Source of the DNA: Deinococcus hopiensis KR-140
Lineage (GTDB): Bacteria; Deinococcota; Deinococci; Deinococcales; Deinococcaceae
Assembly (NCBI RefSeq): GCF_900176165.1
Contig: NZ_FWWU01000009.1
Coordinates: 670,001-734,000, forward strand
Length of the DNA stretch: 64,000 nucleotides
Direction of reading: 5' to 3'
Positions 36,207 through 48,491 of this stretch are shown here, piece by piece (positions within the stretch are counted from its first letter, which is position 1; every line of letters starts with the position of its first letter). A program made the position numbers and the translations under genes. The notes beneath the pieces were generated by a model, which saw only the letters and a list, made by a program, of their open reading frames with translations, did not search any database and was not told where the DNA came from.

Positions 36207-37165
36207 ATGACTGACCGCCTCCCCCTCGTGTCTCTGGGTGACCTCGCCTGGGACGTGCTTGCCAAGCCCGATACCATGCTGCTTCCCGGCGGAGACACCA
36301 CAGGGCGGCTGGAACTCTCGGGGGGCGGGTCTGCCGCCAACCTCGCCGTGTGGGCCCGCCGCGCGGAGCACCCCGCCACCTTCGTGGGCAAGATCGGCCG
36401 CGACCGCTTCGGCGAACTCGCCACCGCCGAACTGCAGGCTGAAGGCGTGCGGGCTGAGCTGATCCTCAGCGCCGAGCACCCTACCGGCGTGATCCTGGCC
36501 CTGATTGACCGCCGGGGCCAGCGCGCCATGCTGACCGGCCAGGGCGCAGACTGGGAACTGCTGCCCCAGGACTTGCCTGTGGGGGTCCTCCAAGGTGCGC
36601 AGCACCTGCACCTCACCGCCTGGAGCCTCTTCCGCGATCCGCCGCGCGGGGCGGCGCTTGAGGCGGCCCGACTTGCCAAGGCGGCGGGAGCCACGCTCAG
36701 CCTCGATCCGGGGAGCTTTCAGATGATCCAGCAGATGGGCCGCGAGAACTTCCTGCAGATTGTGGACGCCGTGCCCTTTGACGTGATCTTTCCCAACGAC
36801 GACGAGGCCCGCGCCATGAGCGGTGAGAACGACCCCGCGCGGGCCCTGGACTGGCTGCGGGAGCGCTACCCCCACGCCCTCGTGGTGCTGAAGATGGATG
36901 AGGAGGGCGCGTTGCTGGAAGGCCCGGGGCAACCCCGCACCCACGTCCCCGCCACCGATGACCGCCTGACCGACGCGACGGGCGCAGGCGACGCCTTTGG
37001 AGGCGCGTTCCTGGCCGGATGGCTCAGCCACGGCGACGCGGTGAGGGCCGCCCGCCTCGCCGTGCAGGTGGGGGGCTGGGTGGTGGCCCGCTTCGGTGCG
37101 CGGCCTCCCGCTGACGCCGAATTGCAGGCCCGGCTCGCCGCTTACGCCGTCACGGAGGTGGGCGC

Positions 37166-37169
<4 letters not shown>
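36207..37169 (+). CDS. PfkB-family carbohydrate/nucleoside kinase
   Basis: The 320-residue ribokinase-superfamily enzyme has the N-terminal SLGDLAWDVLAKPDTM and the glycine-rich GGGSAANLAVWARR with VGKIGRDRFGE (PfkB motif 1). The C-terminal motif 2 is DRLTDATGAGDAFGGAFLAG, with the catalytic Asp in GAGD. Substrates of the family include ribose, fructose, adenosine and pseudouridine; none can be chosen here. The start at 36207 follows a TATGCT box (36190-36195). Its stop overlaps the mltG start (ATGA), so the two are translated as a unit although no metabolic link is evident. Confidence 0.9.
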
Positions 37170-38197
<1,028 letters not shown>

Positions 38198-38256
38198 GGC
38201 AGGAAGCCCGGGGGACGAGGAAGATGCAGACCTTCCTCGTCCTCTACACTTTTGTT

Positions 38257-38448
38257 ATGCCTTCCCGAGCCTTCTTGGAGCGCCGCAACGCCCTGTGGCG
38301 GCAACTGCGGGAGATGCCCCCAGGCACCCCGAAGTTCGAAGGAGCCCTCGCCGAACTCTGCGCCCTGATTGGCTGGAACCGGGCGCAGGTGCTGTCGGGC
38401 CTGGGGCTGACCAGGGCGGACGTCCCCGAGGGGGAACGGGAGCCTTAG
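38257..38448 (+). CDS. 63-residue protein, unknown function
   Basis: The small soluble protein is helical, with RRNALWRQLREMPPGTPKFE followed by a helix-turn-helix-like ALAELCALIGWNRAQVLSGL and GLTRADV. The upstream ATG at 38224 is less likely because TACACT at 38245-38250 lies exactly six bases before ATG 38257, the usual leaderless spacing. It might be a small DNA-binding or toxin-antitoxin-like accessory protein, but no partner gene is present. Its stop codon TAG overlaps the left end of a MITE-like repeat. Confidence 0.7.
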   Translation: MPSRAFLERRNALWRQLREMPPGTPKFEGALAELCALIGWNRAQVLSGLGLTRADVPEGEREP

Positions 38449-38563
38449 CGCATTTGTCCGAATGGCGCCGGAAGTGGAAGGGCACCCCTCACGGCTCCCC
38501 ATGCTCCCCCACGCGCATTCAAGTCCGGTCAAAAAGAAGTCCGCACTTGGATACCTGCGCTAG
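38446..38563 (+). repeat. Palindromic MITE-like element, copy 3
   Basis: The same family as 16531, 26935 and 44205. Terminal sequences TAGCGCATTTGTCCGAA (left) and, reversed, TAGCGCAGGTATCCAAG (right) form a terminal inverted repeat. Both termini supply stop codons: the left TAG (38446-38448) to the 63-residue gene and the right CTA (38560-38562) to the ferredoxin gene on the other strand. Confidence 0.85.
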
Positions 38564-38937
38564 TCCACCGTCTCGCGGGGCATCCATTCGGGCTCGGGCT
38601 GGATTTCCTCGGCGGGGGTCTTGCCCGCTTCGAGGCCGCTGGAGCGCACCGTTTGCAGGGGCGTGAGGCCCATCTCGCCCCTGCAAACGATCTGGCAAGA
38701 GAGGCGAACTTGGCCCAGCAGTTCCTTTTCCGCCAGCTTGTCGTGCTCGGCCAGGGACATGGTGCTGGGTTCACCCGCCGTGAACTGAACGCGGCAGGTG
38801 GTGCAGCGCGCCACCCCGCCGCAGCGGTGCAAGATGTCCACCCCGCCGCGCTCCAGCGCGAGGACCAGCCGCTCGCCCTCCTGCGCCTGAAGCGTGCCGT
38901 ACCCTTCCACCGTGATCTGGACTGAATTCAGTGTCAT
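38560..38937 (-). CDS. [2Fe-2S] ferredoxin
   Basis: The 125-residue plant-type ferredoxin has cluster ligands C39-X5-C45-X2-C48-X32-C81 (RCGGVARCTTC ... LSC). An additional Cys85 lies nearby. The N-terminal beta-grasp strand is VQITVEGYGTLQAQEGERLV. The C-terminal 35 residues (LQTVRSSGLEAGKTPAEEIQ onward) are an extension that ends at the MITE-like element. It donates single electrons to an unknown partner; none is adjacent. The ATG at 38937 lies within a perfect palindrome, so translation or transcription may be controlled there. Confidence 0.92.
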   Translation of the reverse strand: MTLNSVQITVEGYGTLQAQEGERLVLALERGGVDILHRCGGVARCTTCRVQFTAGEPSTMSLAEHDKLAEKELLGQVRLSCQIVCRGEMGLTPLQTVRSSGLEAGKTPAEEIQPEPEWMPRETVD

Positions 38938-38954
38938 GTCCCCGAGCATGACAC
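38931..38954. promoter_or_regulatory. Palindrome GTGTCATG-N8-CATGACAC over the ferredoxin start
   Basis: Perfect 8-bp arms (38931-38938, 38947-38954) with an 8-bp spacer contain the ferredoxin start codon. The symmetry and spacing suit a dimeric regulator or an RNA hairpin hiding the start. If the message is leaderless, a protein bound here would block transcription initiation. Confidence 0.6.
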
Positions 38955-38965
38955 GCCAGGCCCGC

Positions 38966-39826
38966 TCAGGAGGACAGGAACTCGCTTATAAGGTTGTTTA
39001 CCCGTAGCGGCTCATCGCGCATGACCCAGTGGCTCGCCCGGGGAAAGCGCACCACCCGCACGTCCGGCACCCAGCGTTCCAGCCCGTCGGCGAGTTCGGG
39101 CAGCAGTGCCCCATCTTGGTCACCCCACAGCACCAGGGTGGGCACGCGGACCTGAAGGGCGGCGTCGCTCGCGCTCGCCGCACCTGCCGAGCGGCCCAGC
39201 GCCCGGTAATAGCTGATCATCGCGGTGGCCGCGCCCGGCTGGTCCCACGCCTGCCGGTACAGCTCGCGGTCTTGCGGGGTGTAGGCGTCCGGCTGGCTCC
39301 CCCGCAGCGCCCACTCTCCGAAGCGGTGCAAGAAGCGCTCTGGCAGCCACGGCAGTTGAAAGAAGAAGATGTACCACGAACGCCGCCACTGGGCGGGCTT
39401 GCGAAACCCTTCCCGGCTGGCTCCCGGATGCGGCGCGTTCAGGATTGCGAGTCTGTCCACCACCTCCGGCTGCCGAATTGCCAGTGCCCACGCGATGATG
39501 CCGCCCCAGTCGTGCCCCACCACATTCGCCCGTTCGTACCCCAGGGCCTGGATCAGCCCGGAGACGTCTCGCTGCAACGTGTCTATCCGGTAGGCCCCCA
39601 CGCCCGGCGGCTTCTCGCTGAGGTTGTAGCCCCGCAGGTCCGGCACAATCACGCGGAAGCCCGCCCGTGCCAGCGGCCCGATCTGCCGCTCCCAGGCCCG
39701 CCAGAACTCGGGAAAGCCGTGCAGCAATACGGTGGGTGGACCGTCCTCGGGTCCGGCGGCGACGTAGTGCAGCCGAATGCCGTTGGTGAGGATGTGGTGG
39801 TGCTTGAGGCCCTGGTCTGCGTTCAT
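38966..39826 (-). CDS. Alpha/beta hydrolase (epoxide hydrolase-like)
   Basis: The 286-residue enzyme has the oxyanion motif HGFPEFWRAWERQI and DLRGYNLSEKP. The nucleophile elbow is VVGHDWGGIIAW (Asp nucleophile, as in epoxide hydrolases and haloalkane dehalogenases). The catalytic acid is near VLWGDQDGALLPE and the His is in SHWVMRDEP. A lid rich in Trp/Phe (SWYIFFFQLPWLPERFL) follows the elbow. A Shine-Dalgarno GGAGGAAA and an ATGA overlap with the end of ade show translation from a shared message. The physiological substrate is unknown. Confidence 0.9.
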   Translation of the reverse strand: MNADQGLKHHHILTNGIRLHYVAAGPEDGPPTVLLHGFPEFWRAWERQIGPLARAGFRVIVPDLRGYNLSEKPPGVGAYRIDTLQRDVSGLIQALGYERANVVGHDWGGIIAWALAIRQPEVVDRLAILNAPHPGASREGFRKPAQWRRSWYIFFFQLPWLPERFLHRFGEWALRGSQPDAYTPQDRELYRQAWDQPGAATAMISYYRALGRSAGAASASDAALQVRVPTLVLWGDQDGALLPELADGLERWVPDVRVVRFPRASHWVMRDEPLRVNNLISEFLSS

Positions 39827-41499
39827 ACCGTTTCCTCCCTGCCCAGCAGCTGCCAGGCCCGCACGTCCAGCAGGCCGTGGGGCGTGAGTTTGAGGGCCGG
39901 AATCACGCTCAGGCCCAGGAAGCTAAGGGTGGTGACCGGATAGGGCAGGGTGCAGCCGAGAGAACGGCAGGCCGCCGTGACCTCCGCGAGCCGCGCCGCA
40001 GCCTCACCCGGAGGCAGGTCACTCATCAGCCCGGCAAAGGGGAGGGGAAGGCTGGCGCGCACCTCGCCGCCCGACACCACGACGGCTCCGCCGCCCAGGG
40101 CTTCCAGCGCCCGGCCCGCTGCCCGAACGTCGGCGTCTGTGCCGCCCAGGACGGCGACGTGGTGGGCATCGTGCAGCACGCTGACCGCAAGCGCTCCCCC
40201 CGTCATGCCGGTACCCGAGGTCCAGCACGCCGAATGCTCGCCGCGTCCGTAGCGGTCCGCCACCACCAGGCGCGCATTGCCGCTGCCGAGTGGCCCGGCC
40301 GCCGTCGTGATCTGCTGCGGATGAACGGCGATCACGGGCCAGTGGGCGGGGACGTCGAAGCCCGCCGCGTCCCAGCCCGCGCCCAGGTTCACGCCGCCAC
40401 CGGGCAGGGGAGGCGTCACCCCGCCTGCCCGCGCCTCCGTGCCGCCCACGAACGTCTCCAGTACCTCGAAGCCCTCCAGATCACGCAGCAGCACGAAGTC
40501 GGCGTGGTATCCGGGGGCCACCAGCCCCAGGGCATGCAGGCCCCAGTATTCGGCGGGGTTGCAGGTGACCAGGGCCAGCGCGTCCGCCGGGTGCAGGCCG
40601 CCCGCCACACAGACGCGCATCAGCCGGTCCAGATGCCCCAGCGAAAGCAGTTCGTCCACGCTCACATCGTCGCTGACCAGCATGGCGCGGCGCGGGCGTT
40701 CGCGCAGCACGGGCAGCAGCGCCTCCAGATTGCGCGCCGCCGAGCCCTCGCGCACCATCAGCCACAACCCGGCGCGCAGGCGTTCCCGGGCTTCCTCGGG
40801 TGTCGTGGCCTCGTGGTCTGAGTGCAGGCCCGCAGCGGCGTAGGCCTGCAGGTCCGCGCCTGTCACTCCCGCCGCGTGTCCGTCCATGCGGCCCCCCCGC
40901 CCAGCCTCCAGCACGTCCCAGACAGCCGCGTCTCCGCCCAGAACTCCCGGGTAGTTCATCATCTCGGCCAGGCCCAGCACGCCGGGCAGGCGCAGGGCCC
41001 GGGCGACGTCTTGCGCCTGCATCTGCGCGCCGCCGCGCTCAAAGGGACTGGCGGGCACGCAGGAAGGGACCGAGGCGTAAACGCGCAGCCCGGAAGACCG
41101 CCCGGCCTCCAGCATCCAGCGCAGGCCCTCGCTTCCCAGCACGTTGACCACCTCGTGCGGCTCGGCCACCACCGCTGTTGTGCCGCGCGGCAAGACCGCC
41201 GCCGCGAAGCGTGCGGGCGTGAGTAGGCTGGACTCGATATGGACGTGGGCGTCGATCAATCCCGGGGCGAGGAACGCGCCGCGCGCCTCCACCGTGCGCG
41301 CAGCCACGTGTTCTGTCCCCGTGCCCACCAGGGCGGCCACCCGTCCCCCAGACACGAGTACGTCGGCCCCAAAGACCTCGCGCGTTGCGGGCTGCACCAC
41401 CTGCGCGCCCCGTATCCGCAGGTCCGCCGCCTCAAGCCCGCGCGCCACCCGCACCAGCCTCTGCCGCACCGTTTGCTCTGTCTCGCCCGCCTGGACCAT
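39823..41499 (-). CDS. ade: Adenine deaminase
   Basis: The 558-residue amidohydrolase deaminates adenine to hypoxanthine in purine salvage. The metal-binding motif is LIDAHVHIESSLLTPARFAA. The rest of the family signature is present: RGTTAVVAEPHEVVNVLGSE, MDGHAAGVTGADLQAYAAAG with SDHEATTPEEARERL, and VSDDVSVDELLSLGHLDRLM. The Cys-rich C-terminal motif of the family reads CRSLGCTLPYPVTTLSFLGL. The length is typical. TACACT at 41505-41510, five bases before the ATG, gives a leaderless start. The hydrolase gene behind it overlaps by four bases. Confidence 0.95.
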   Translation of the reverse strand: MVQAGETEQTVRQRLVRVARGLEAADLRIRGAQVVQPATREVFGADVLVSGGRVAALVGTGTEHVAARTVEARGAFLAPGLIDAHVHIESSLLTPARFAAAVLPRGTTAVVAEPHEVVNVLGSEGLRWMLEAGRSSGLRVYASVPSCVPASPFERGGAQMQAQDVARALRLPGVLGLAEMMNYPGVLGGDAAVWDVLEAGRGGRMDGHAAGVTGADLQAYAAAGLHSDHEATTPEEARERLRAGLWLMVREGSAARNLEALLPVLRERPRRAMLVSDDVSVDELLSLGHLDRLMRVCVAGGLHPADALALVTCNPAEYWGLHALGLVAPGYHADFVLLRDLEGFEVLETFVGGTEARAGGVTPPLPGGGVNLGAGWDAAGFDVPAHWPVIAVHPQQITTAAGPLGSGNARLVVADRYGRGEHSACWTSGTGMTGGALAVSVLHDAHHVAVLGGTDADVRAAGRALEALGGGAVVVSGGEVRASLPLPFAGLMSDLPPGEAAARLAEVTAACRSLGCTLPYPVTTLSFLGLSVIPALKLTPHGLLDVRAWQLLGREETV

Positions 41500-41535
41500 G
41501 CAGCAGTGTAGTGCAGGTCAAAATGGAGCAAGGCA

Positions 41536-41565
41536 AACGGGGCGGAGAACCCGCTCCGCCCCGTT
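41536..41565. terminator. Terminator hairpin of the metallopeptidase gene
   Basis: Perfect 12-bp arms (41536-41547, 41554-41565) with a 6-nt loop lie 14 nt after the stop of the metallopeptidase gene. On the minus strand they are followed by TTGCCTTGCTCC. The ade promoter begins 60 bp away on the other side. Confidence 0.7.
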
Positions 41566-41579
41566 CACGTCCGCTCCAG

Positions 41580-42653
41580 TTACTTCAAGATGCCGCGTGC
41601 CACGAAGACCTGCCGCACCGTGCCTGCCGCCGAGGTGCCCAGCATGTTCCTCGCTGTGTCCACCGTGGCTTGCGCCGCCGCCGCGAAGGAGGTGTCCGGC
41701 GCGAAGCGGAACTGCGCGTTGATGATGACGCGGTCCGCGTTGCGCTCGCCCAGCGCCGTGCGGATGTTCAGCAGCGCCCCCGACCAGATTTCCCCGTCGG
41801 CGTGGACCTCGCCGCGCACGTCTTCCGGGTAGTGCTTGTCCGTATCCAGGCGGCGCAGGCAGTGGGGCGTGGTCGTCGTGTAGCTCACGCTGTCCCAGTC
41901 GGCCACGCAGGCGAGCGGGGTGCGAATCGCCACCCCCTCGCGCCGGGCCACCGCCTGGCCAACGATCACGGCGAGGTAATCCCCAAACGCTTCGCCGATG
42001 CTGCCCGCCTCCAGGCTGCTTCCGAAACCGGGCACCTGCGCCGCGTGAACCGCGTGGCCGTACTCGTGGACGATCACCTCGCCGTCCTCGGCGTCGTCCA
42101 CCCCGCCCTTGCCCAGGCGGATCTCGTCTTGCTTGTCCGTCTGGAACGAGTTGTCCTGGCCCCACTGGCTGACCCGGATGGCCTGCTGGTGGCGGTTGAC
42201 GGCCGGAAGCTCGTTGCCGAAGCCCAGCGACTGCAAATAGAGTTGCGCTTCCGTGATCCAGAAGTACGCCATCACCTGCTCAAACTGGTCCTGTGAGCGG
42301 TCGAAGTTGAAGGCGGTGCCGTAAGCGGGCGTGCCCGTTTCGCTGACCACCACCGCCCAGTCGCCGCGCAGGTAACCGCTGCCGTCCAGATTGCGCAGGG
42401 TCACACCTTTGTAGGCGCTCGTGGGCACGGCGCTGGCAGCGTCCTTGCCATCGCTCAGCGACTGCTCCCCTGTGCTCTGCACCGGATTGGGCACGAATAC
42501 GCGGGCGGCAGCGGTACTGCTGCCGGTGGCGGGTTTGCCCGCGCTCTGCGCGCCGAGGGCCGGGGACTGCGACGCGGAGGCGGAGGGCTGCTCGCCGCAA
42601 CCGGCGAGGAGCAGGGCAGACAGCAGGGCGGCCAGGCCCAGATTCTTGTTCAT
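41580..42653 (-). CDS. M36/M4-like zinc metallopeptidase lipoprotein
   Basis: The 357-residue protein starts with a lipoprotein signal (LLSALLLAGC, Cys19) and a Ser/Ala-rich linker to about residue 50. The gluzincin core is present: FWITEAQLYLQSLGFGNELP, the zinc motif H196-E-Y-G-H200 in VIVHEYGHAVHAAQ, and the third ligand Glu221 in SIGEAFGDYLAV. The order and spacing resemble M36 and thermolysin-like enzymes but lack their long propeptide. It probably degrades proteins at the cell surface or in the periplasm. The start codon follows GAGGT, and a TATTCT box lies about 20 bp upstream. Confidence 0.85.
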   Translation of the reverse strand: MNKNLGLAALLSALLLAGCGEQPSASASQSPALGAQSAGKPATGSSTAAARVFVPNPVQSTGEQSLSDGKDAASAVPTSAYKGVTLRNLDGSGYLRGDWAVVVSETGTPAYGTAFNFDRSQDQFEQVMAYFWITEAQLYLQSLGFGNELPAVNRHQQAIRVSQWGQDNSFQTDKQDEIRLGKGGVDDAEDGEVIVHEYGHAVHAAQVPGFGSSLEAGSIGEAFGDYLAVIVGQAVARREGVAIRTPLACVADWDSVSYTTTTPHCLRRLDTDKHYPEDVRGEVHADGEIWSGALLNIRTALGERNADRVIINAQFRFAPDTSFAAAAQATVDTARNMLGTSAAGTVRQVFVARGILK

Positions 42654-42814
42654 AAGTTTACCTCGTGACCCTCAGAATACTGCACCGAGGAGCGGCCGGA
42701 CGATGATGCAGTTGTTCCCCCGAGCAGAGCGAGAAGGCAAAAGTGGCTGGGGGCAGAGGTGAGGCGTTTCCAGGCGCATTTCCCCGGAAGGGCGCAACTG
42801 GAGCCCCCAACCAC

Positions 42815-43606
<792 letters not shown>

Positions 43607-43639
43607 GAGGGGGAGTGTAGGCGGCGCTGAGAGCAACTG

Positions 43640-44010
43640 GAACGCGTTACTGCACCTTGCGTGCGCTGGACCTCCTGCCTGTAAGGCGTCTTCGGCGTGG
43701 AGATGACGCTTCCCCGGGGATTGCGCTCGGTCTGCAAGAAGAGGGTCATCTTCTTGCGGGCGCTGCCGTAGGCAAAGGGTGTCATGGCCGTGCCGGAAGC
43801 CGAACGGCTGGGGAATGACGTGGCGCTGCAAGGCGACGCAGGAGGCGCTGTTCCTGTTCACCGCGGTGAGCGTGCTTTTTCCTGCGTTTGAAGCCAATTC
43901 TTCAAAGGTAAAACCGCGCCGCTCGGAGAGCCAGAAGAACTGCTTTTCAAGGCGCTGGGCCACGTTTCGAACTGTGCAGCGGTTCTGCCCGTATATGTGT
44001 GGGGAGCACC
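43640..44010 (-). pseudogene. Decayed gene of unknown family
   Basis: On the minus strand the reading CTVRNVAQRLEKQFFWLSER, RRGFTFEELASNAGKSTLTA, VNRNSASCVALQRHVIPQPF runs from about 43985 to 43790. A break then shifts to a frame with AYGSARKKMTLFLQTERNPR near 43760-43700. The first part has natural composition but no start codon with a promoter. I interpret it as the middle of a former gene; FTFEELASNAGKSTLTA hints at a helix-turn-helix. Confidence 0.4.
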
Positions 44011-44204
44011 CCCTGGCCCGAATCAGGAAGGTGTGCTGCGCGCCTCTGCCGCCAGAGGCGCCTGGGAGGAGGAGGAGGGGCGCCCGTCTGCTGCGCCCAG
44101 GCGCGCCCCACGGAGCGCGTGGCCGTCGTGTTGACCGCAAGAGCGGGCGGCGACGGCCGTGAAGATCAGCACCAGCGCGGCGCCCCCCATGTCTTCGCGC
44201 GTGT

Positions 44205-44330
44205 GTCCAAGTGCGGACTTCTTTTTGACCGGGCCCGGCGAGCGAACCTGAATGCGCATGGGGAGAATGGGAAGCCGTGAGGGGTGCCCTTCCACGCGCG
44301 GCGCCATTCGGACAAACGCTCCAGGAACGT
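44205..44330 (-). repeat. Palindromic MITE-like element, copy 4
   Basis: The same family, in the opposite orientation. On the minus strand it reads AGCGTTTGTCCGAATGGCGC at the left end, GTGGAAGGGCACCCCTCACG in the core, and GTCAAAAAGAAGTCCGCACT then TGGACAC at the right. It lies between the C39-like peptidase gene and a decayed gene, downstream of a same-strand gene as in the other copies. Confidence 0.8.
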
Positions 44331-44447
44331 AAAGGAAGGGCCTGATTCTCAAGAACACTGTAGGTGTCTGCCTTTACCCAGGAAACGGACCGGGTGGGGG
44401 CGGGGTGGCAAACCACCCCAGATGGGTGGTGGAGTGGCGGACAGTTC

Positions 44448-45536
44448 TCAGGGCAGCCGGGCCCCCTGCGGCGCGATCACGTAACTGAGGCCTCCACTGT
44501 GGGTTAGCCACTGCCGCTCGAAGGCCAGCCGGGTGTAGGTGCGGCGAACGGCCGCGTCGGTGGGAGCGGCGGGATCGTTGAGCACCGGGTTGCCCTCAGT
44601 ATCGAAACCCACCAGCACCATCAGGTGTCCCTCGCTCACCGGCAGGGGCACGCCGGGCAACTCGCCTTTTTTCCAACCCAGGCTGACGGCCAGGGGAAAG
44701 CCCGCCGCCGTGTACCTCTCCGCTTCCGCCAGGCTGGGCAGCCGGGTGACAAATGCACGCAGCCCGAACGAGGCCGCGTACGCCGTATTGAACGGCCAGT
44801 TCCCCGTGCCCTCATAGGCGCGGTCGAAGGTCCCCTGGGCCGCCTGCGGAACCGTGACCTTCACGCCGTGGTGCGCCAGGATCATGGAGACGCTCGTGGG
44901 GCTGCACCACACCTCCCCGCCCCCCGGATAGAGCATTTGCGAACGCAGCGGCACATTCATCACCTTGCCCCAGTTCAGCGGATTCCCCGGCTGCCCCAGC
45001 CCGGCGGCCCGCGCCGCCCGTTCCGCCGTATTTAGGGCGAGCAGCCGCAGCTCCGTGCCCGCACCCCGAAGGGTCACGCGGTACTGGTATGTTTTCATTT
45101 TCTGGCCGAGCCTCAGCGTGTCGGTCAGCACCTGCCCCGAAGCGTCCCGCTGCCCGTTGAGGCTGGTCCGCCCCTCTCCACTGCGCCACGTCCCGAACGA
45201 GAACCAGCGGCTCCACCCGCCATGCTGACCCTCCCGGACCCGCACCTCCACGCCCACGCTGCCCGCTCCCGGCGTCACCGCGTTCCACGACGGCACCAGC
45301 TCGTCGAAGGCTGGCGCGGTCAAGGGCAAGCTGGTCAGCGTCCCTGCCGAGCGTTCCGGGCTCAACCGGAGCGTATCGCCCCGGAGTTCCACTCCCTGCC
45401 GCGCAGCTCCGGCCCAGTCTTCGGCACGTTCGTGAATCAGGGTGGACGAGTGGGGGTAGGTCATCGTGAGGGCCTCCGCGCCTCCCTGCAGGGACGGCCC
45501 CAGCAGGGAAAGCGCCGTGAGCAGTGCAGCGCGCAT
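44448..45536 (-). CDS. Secreted C39-like cysteine peptidase
   Basis: The 362-residue protein has a Sec signal (MRAALLTALSLLGPSLQGGA). An N-terminal beta-rich domain of about 180 residues with WSRWFSFGTWRSGEG follows. The papain-like C39 domain has NVPLRSQMLYPGGGEVWCSP (catalytic Cys), EGHLMVLVGFDTEGNPVLND (His and Asn/Asp) and a C-terminal GGLSYVIAP. Such secreted C39-like proteins are common in Deinococcus-Thermus and actinobacteria; the substrate is unknown and there is no bacteriocin ABC transporter beside it. A palindromic repeat lies after its stop. Confidence 0.87.
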   Translation of the reverse strand: MRAALLTALSLLGPSLQGGAEALTMTYPHSSTLIHERAEDWAGAARQGVELRGDTLRLSPERSAGTLTSLPLTAPAFDELVPSWNAVTPGAGSVGVEVRVREGQHGGWSRWFSFGTWRSGEGRTSLNGQRDASGQVLTDTLRLGQKMKTYQYRVTLRGAGTELRLLALNTAERAARAAGLGQPGNPLNWGKVMNVPLRSQMLYPGGGEVWCSPTSVSMILAHHGVKVTVPQAAQGTFDRAYEGTGNWPFNTAYAASFGLRAFVTRLPSLAEAERYTAAGFPLAVSLGWKKGELPGVPLPVSEGHLMVLVGFDTEGNPVLNDPAAPTDAAVRRTYTRLAFERQWLTHSGGLSYVIAPQGARLP

Positions 45537-45591
45537 GGGTGTGACTATGCCGCGTGACCGCCGCAGGCGGGTGAGACGGGCGGCGGGTGCG

Positions 45592-46602
<1,011 letters not shown>

Positions 46603-46642
46603 GCCGCGAATTCTACGGGGAACGCAGGCCAGGCGGGGGACT

Positions 46643-48316
<1,674 letters not shown>

Positions 48317-48451
48317 CGTCTGGCCTCCGGAAGAGATGGAAGAGGGGCCACCGGGGTGGTGGAATGGGATGGTCCCCCGGGTGTTGTTCGGTTGTGGTGC
48401 GGCCAGTGTACCGTCCCCTCCACAGACGTGCATGCCGAAACTGGAGACATC

Positions 48452-48479
48452 AAAAAAGGCCCCCCGGAGGGAGCCTTTT
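48452..48479 (-). terminator. Rho-independent terminator of the 1039-aa lipoprotein gene
   Basis: On the minus strand AAAAGGCTCCC pairs with GGGGGCCTTTT and runs into TTTTTTG, only 12 nt beyond the stop codon. This is the clearest classical terminator in the window. Confidence 0.88.
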
Positions 48480-48491
48480 GAGTGGGAGGGC

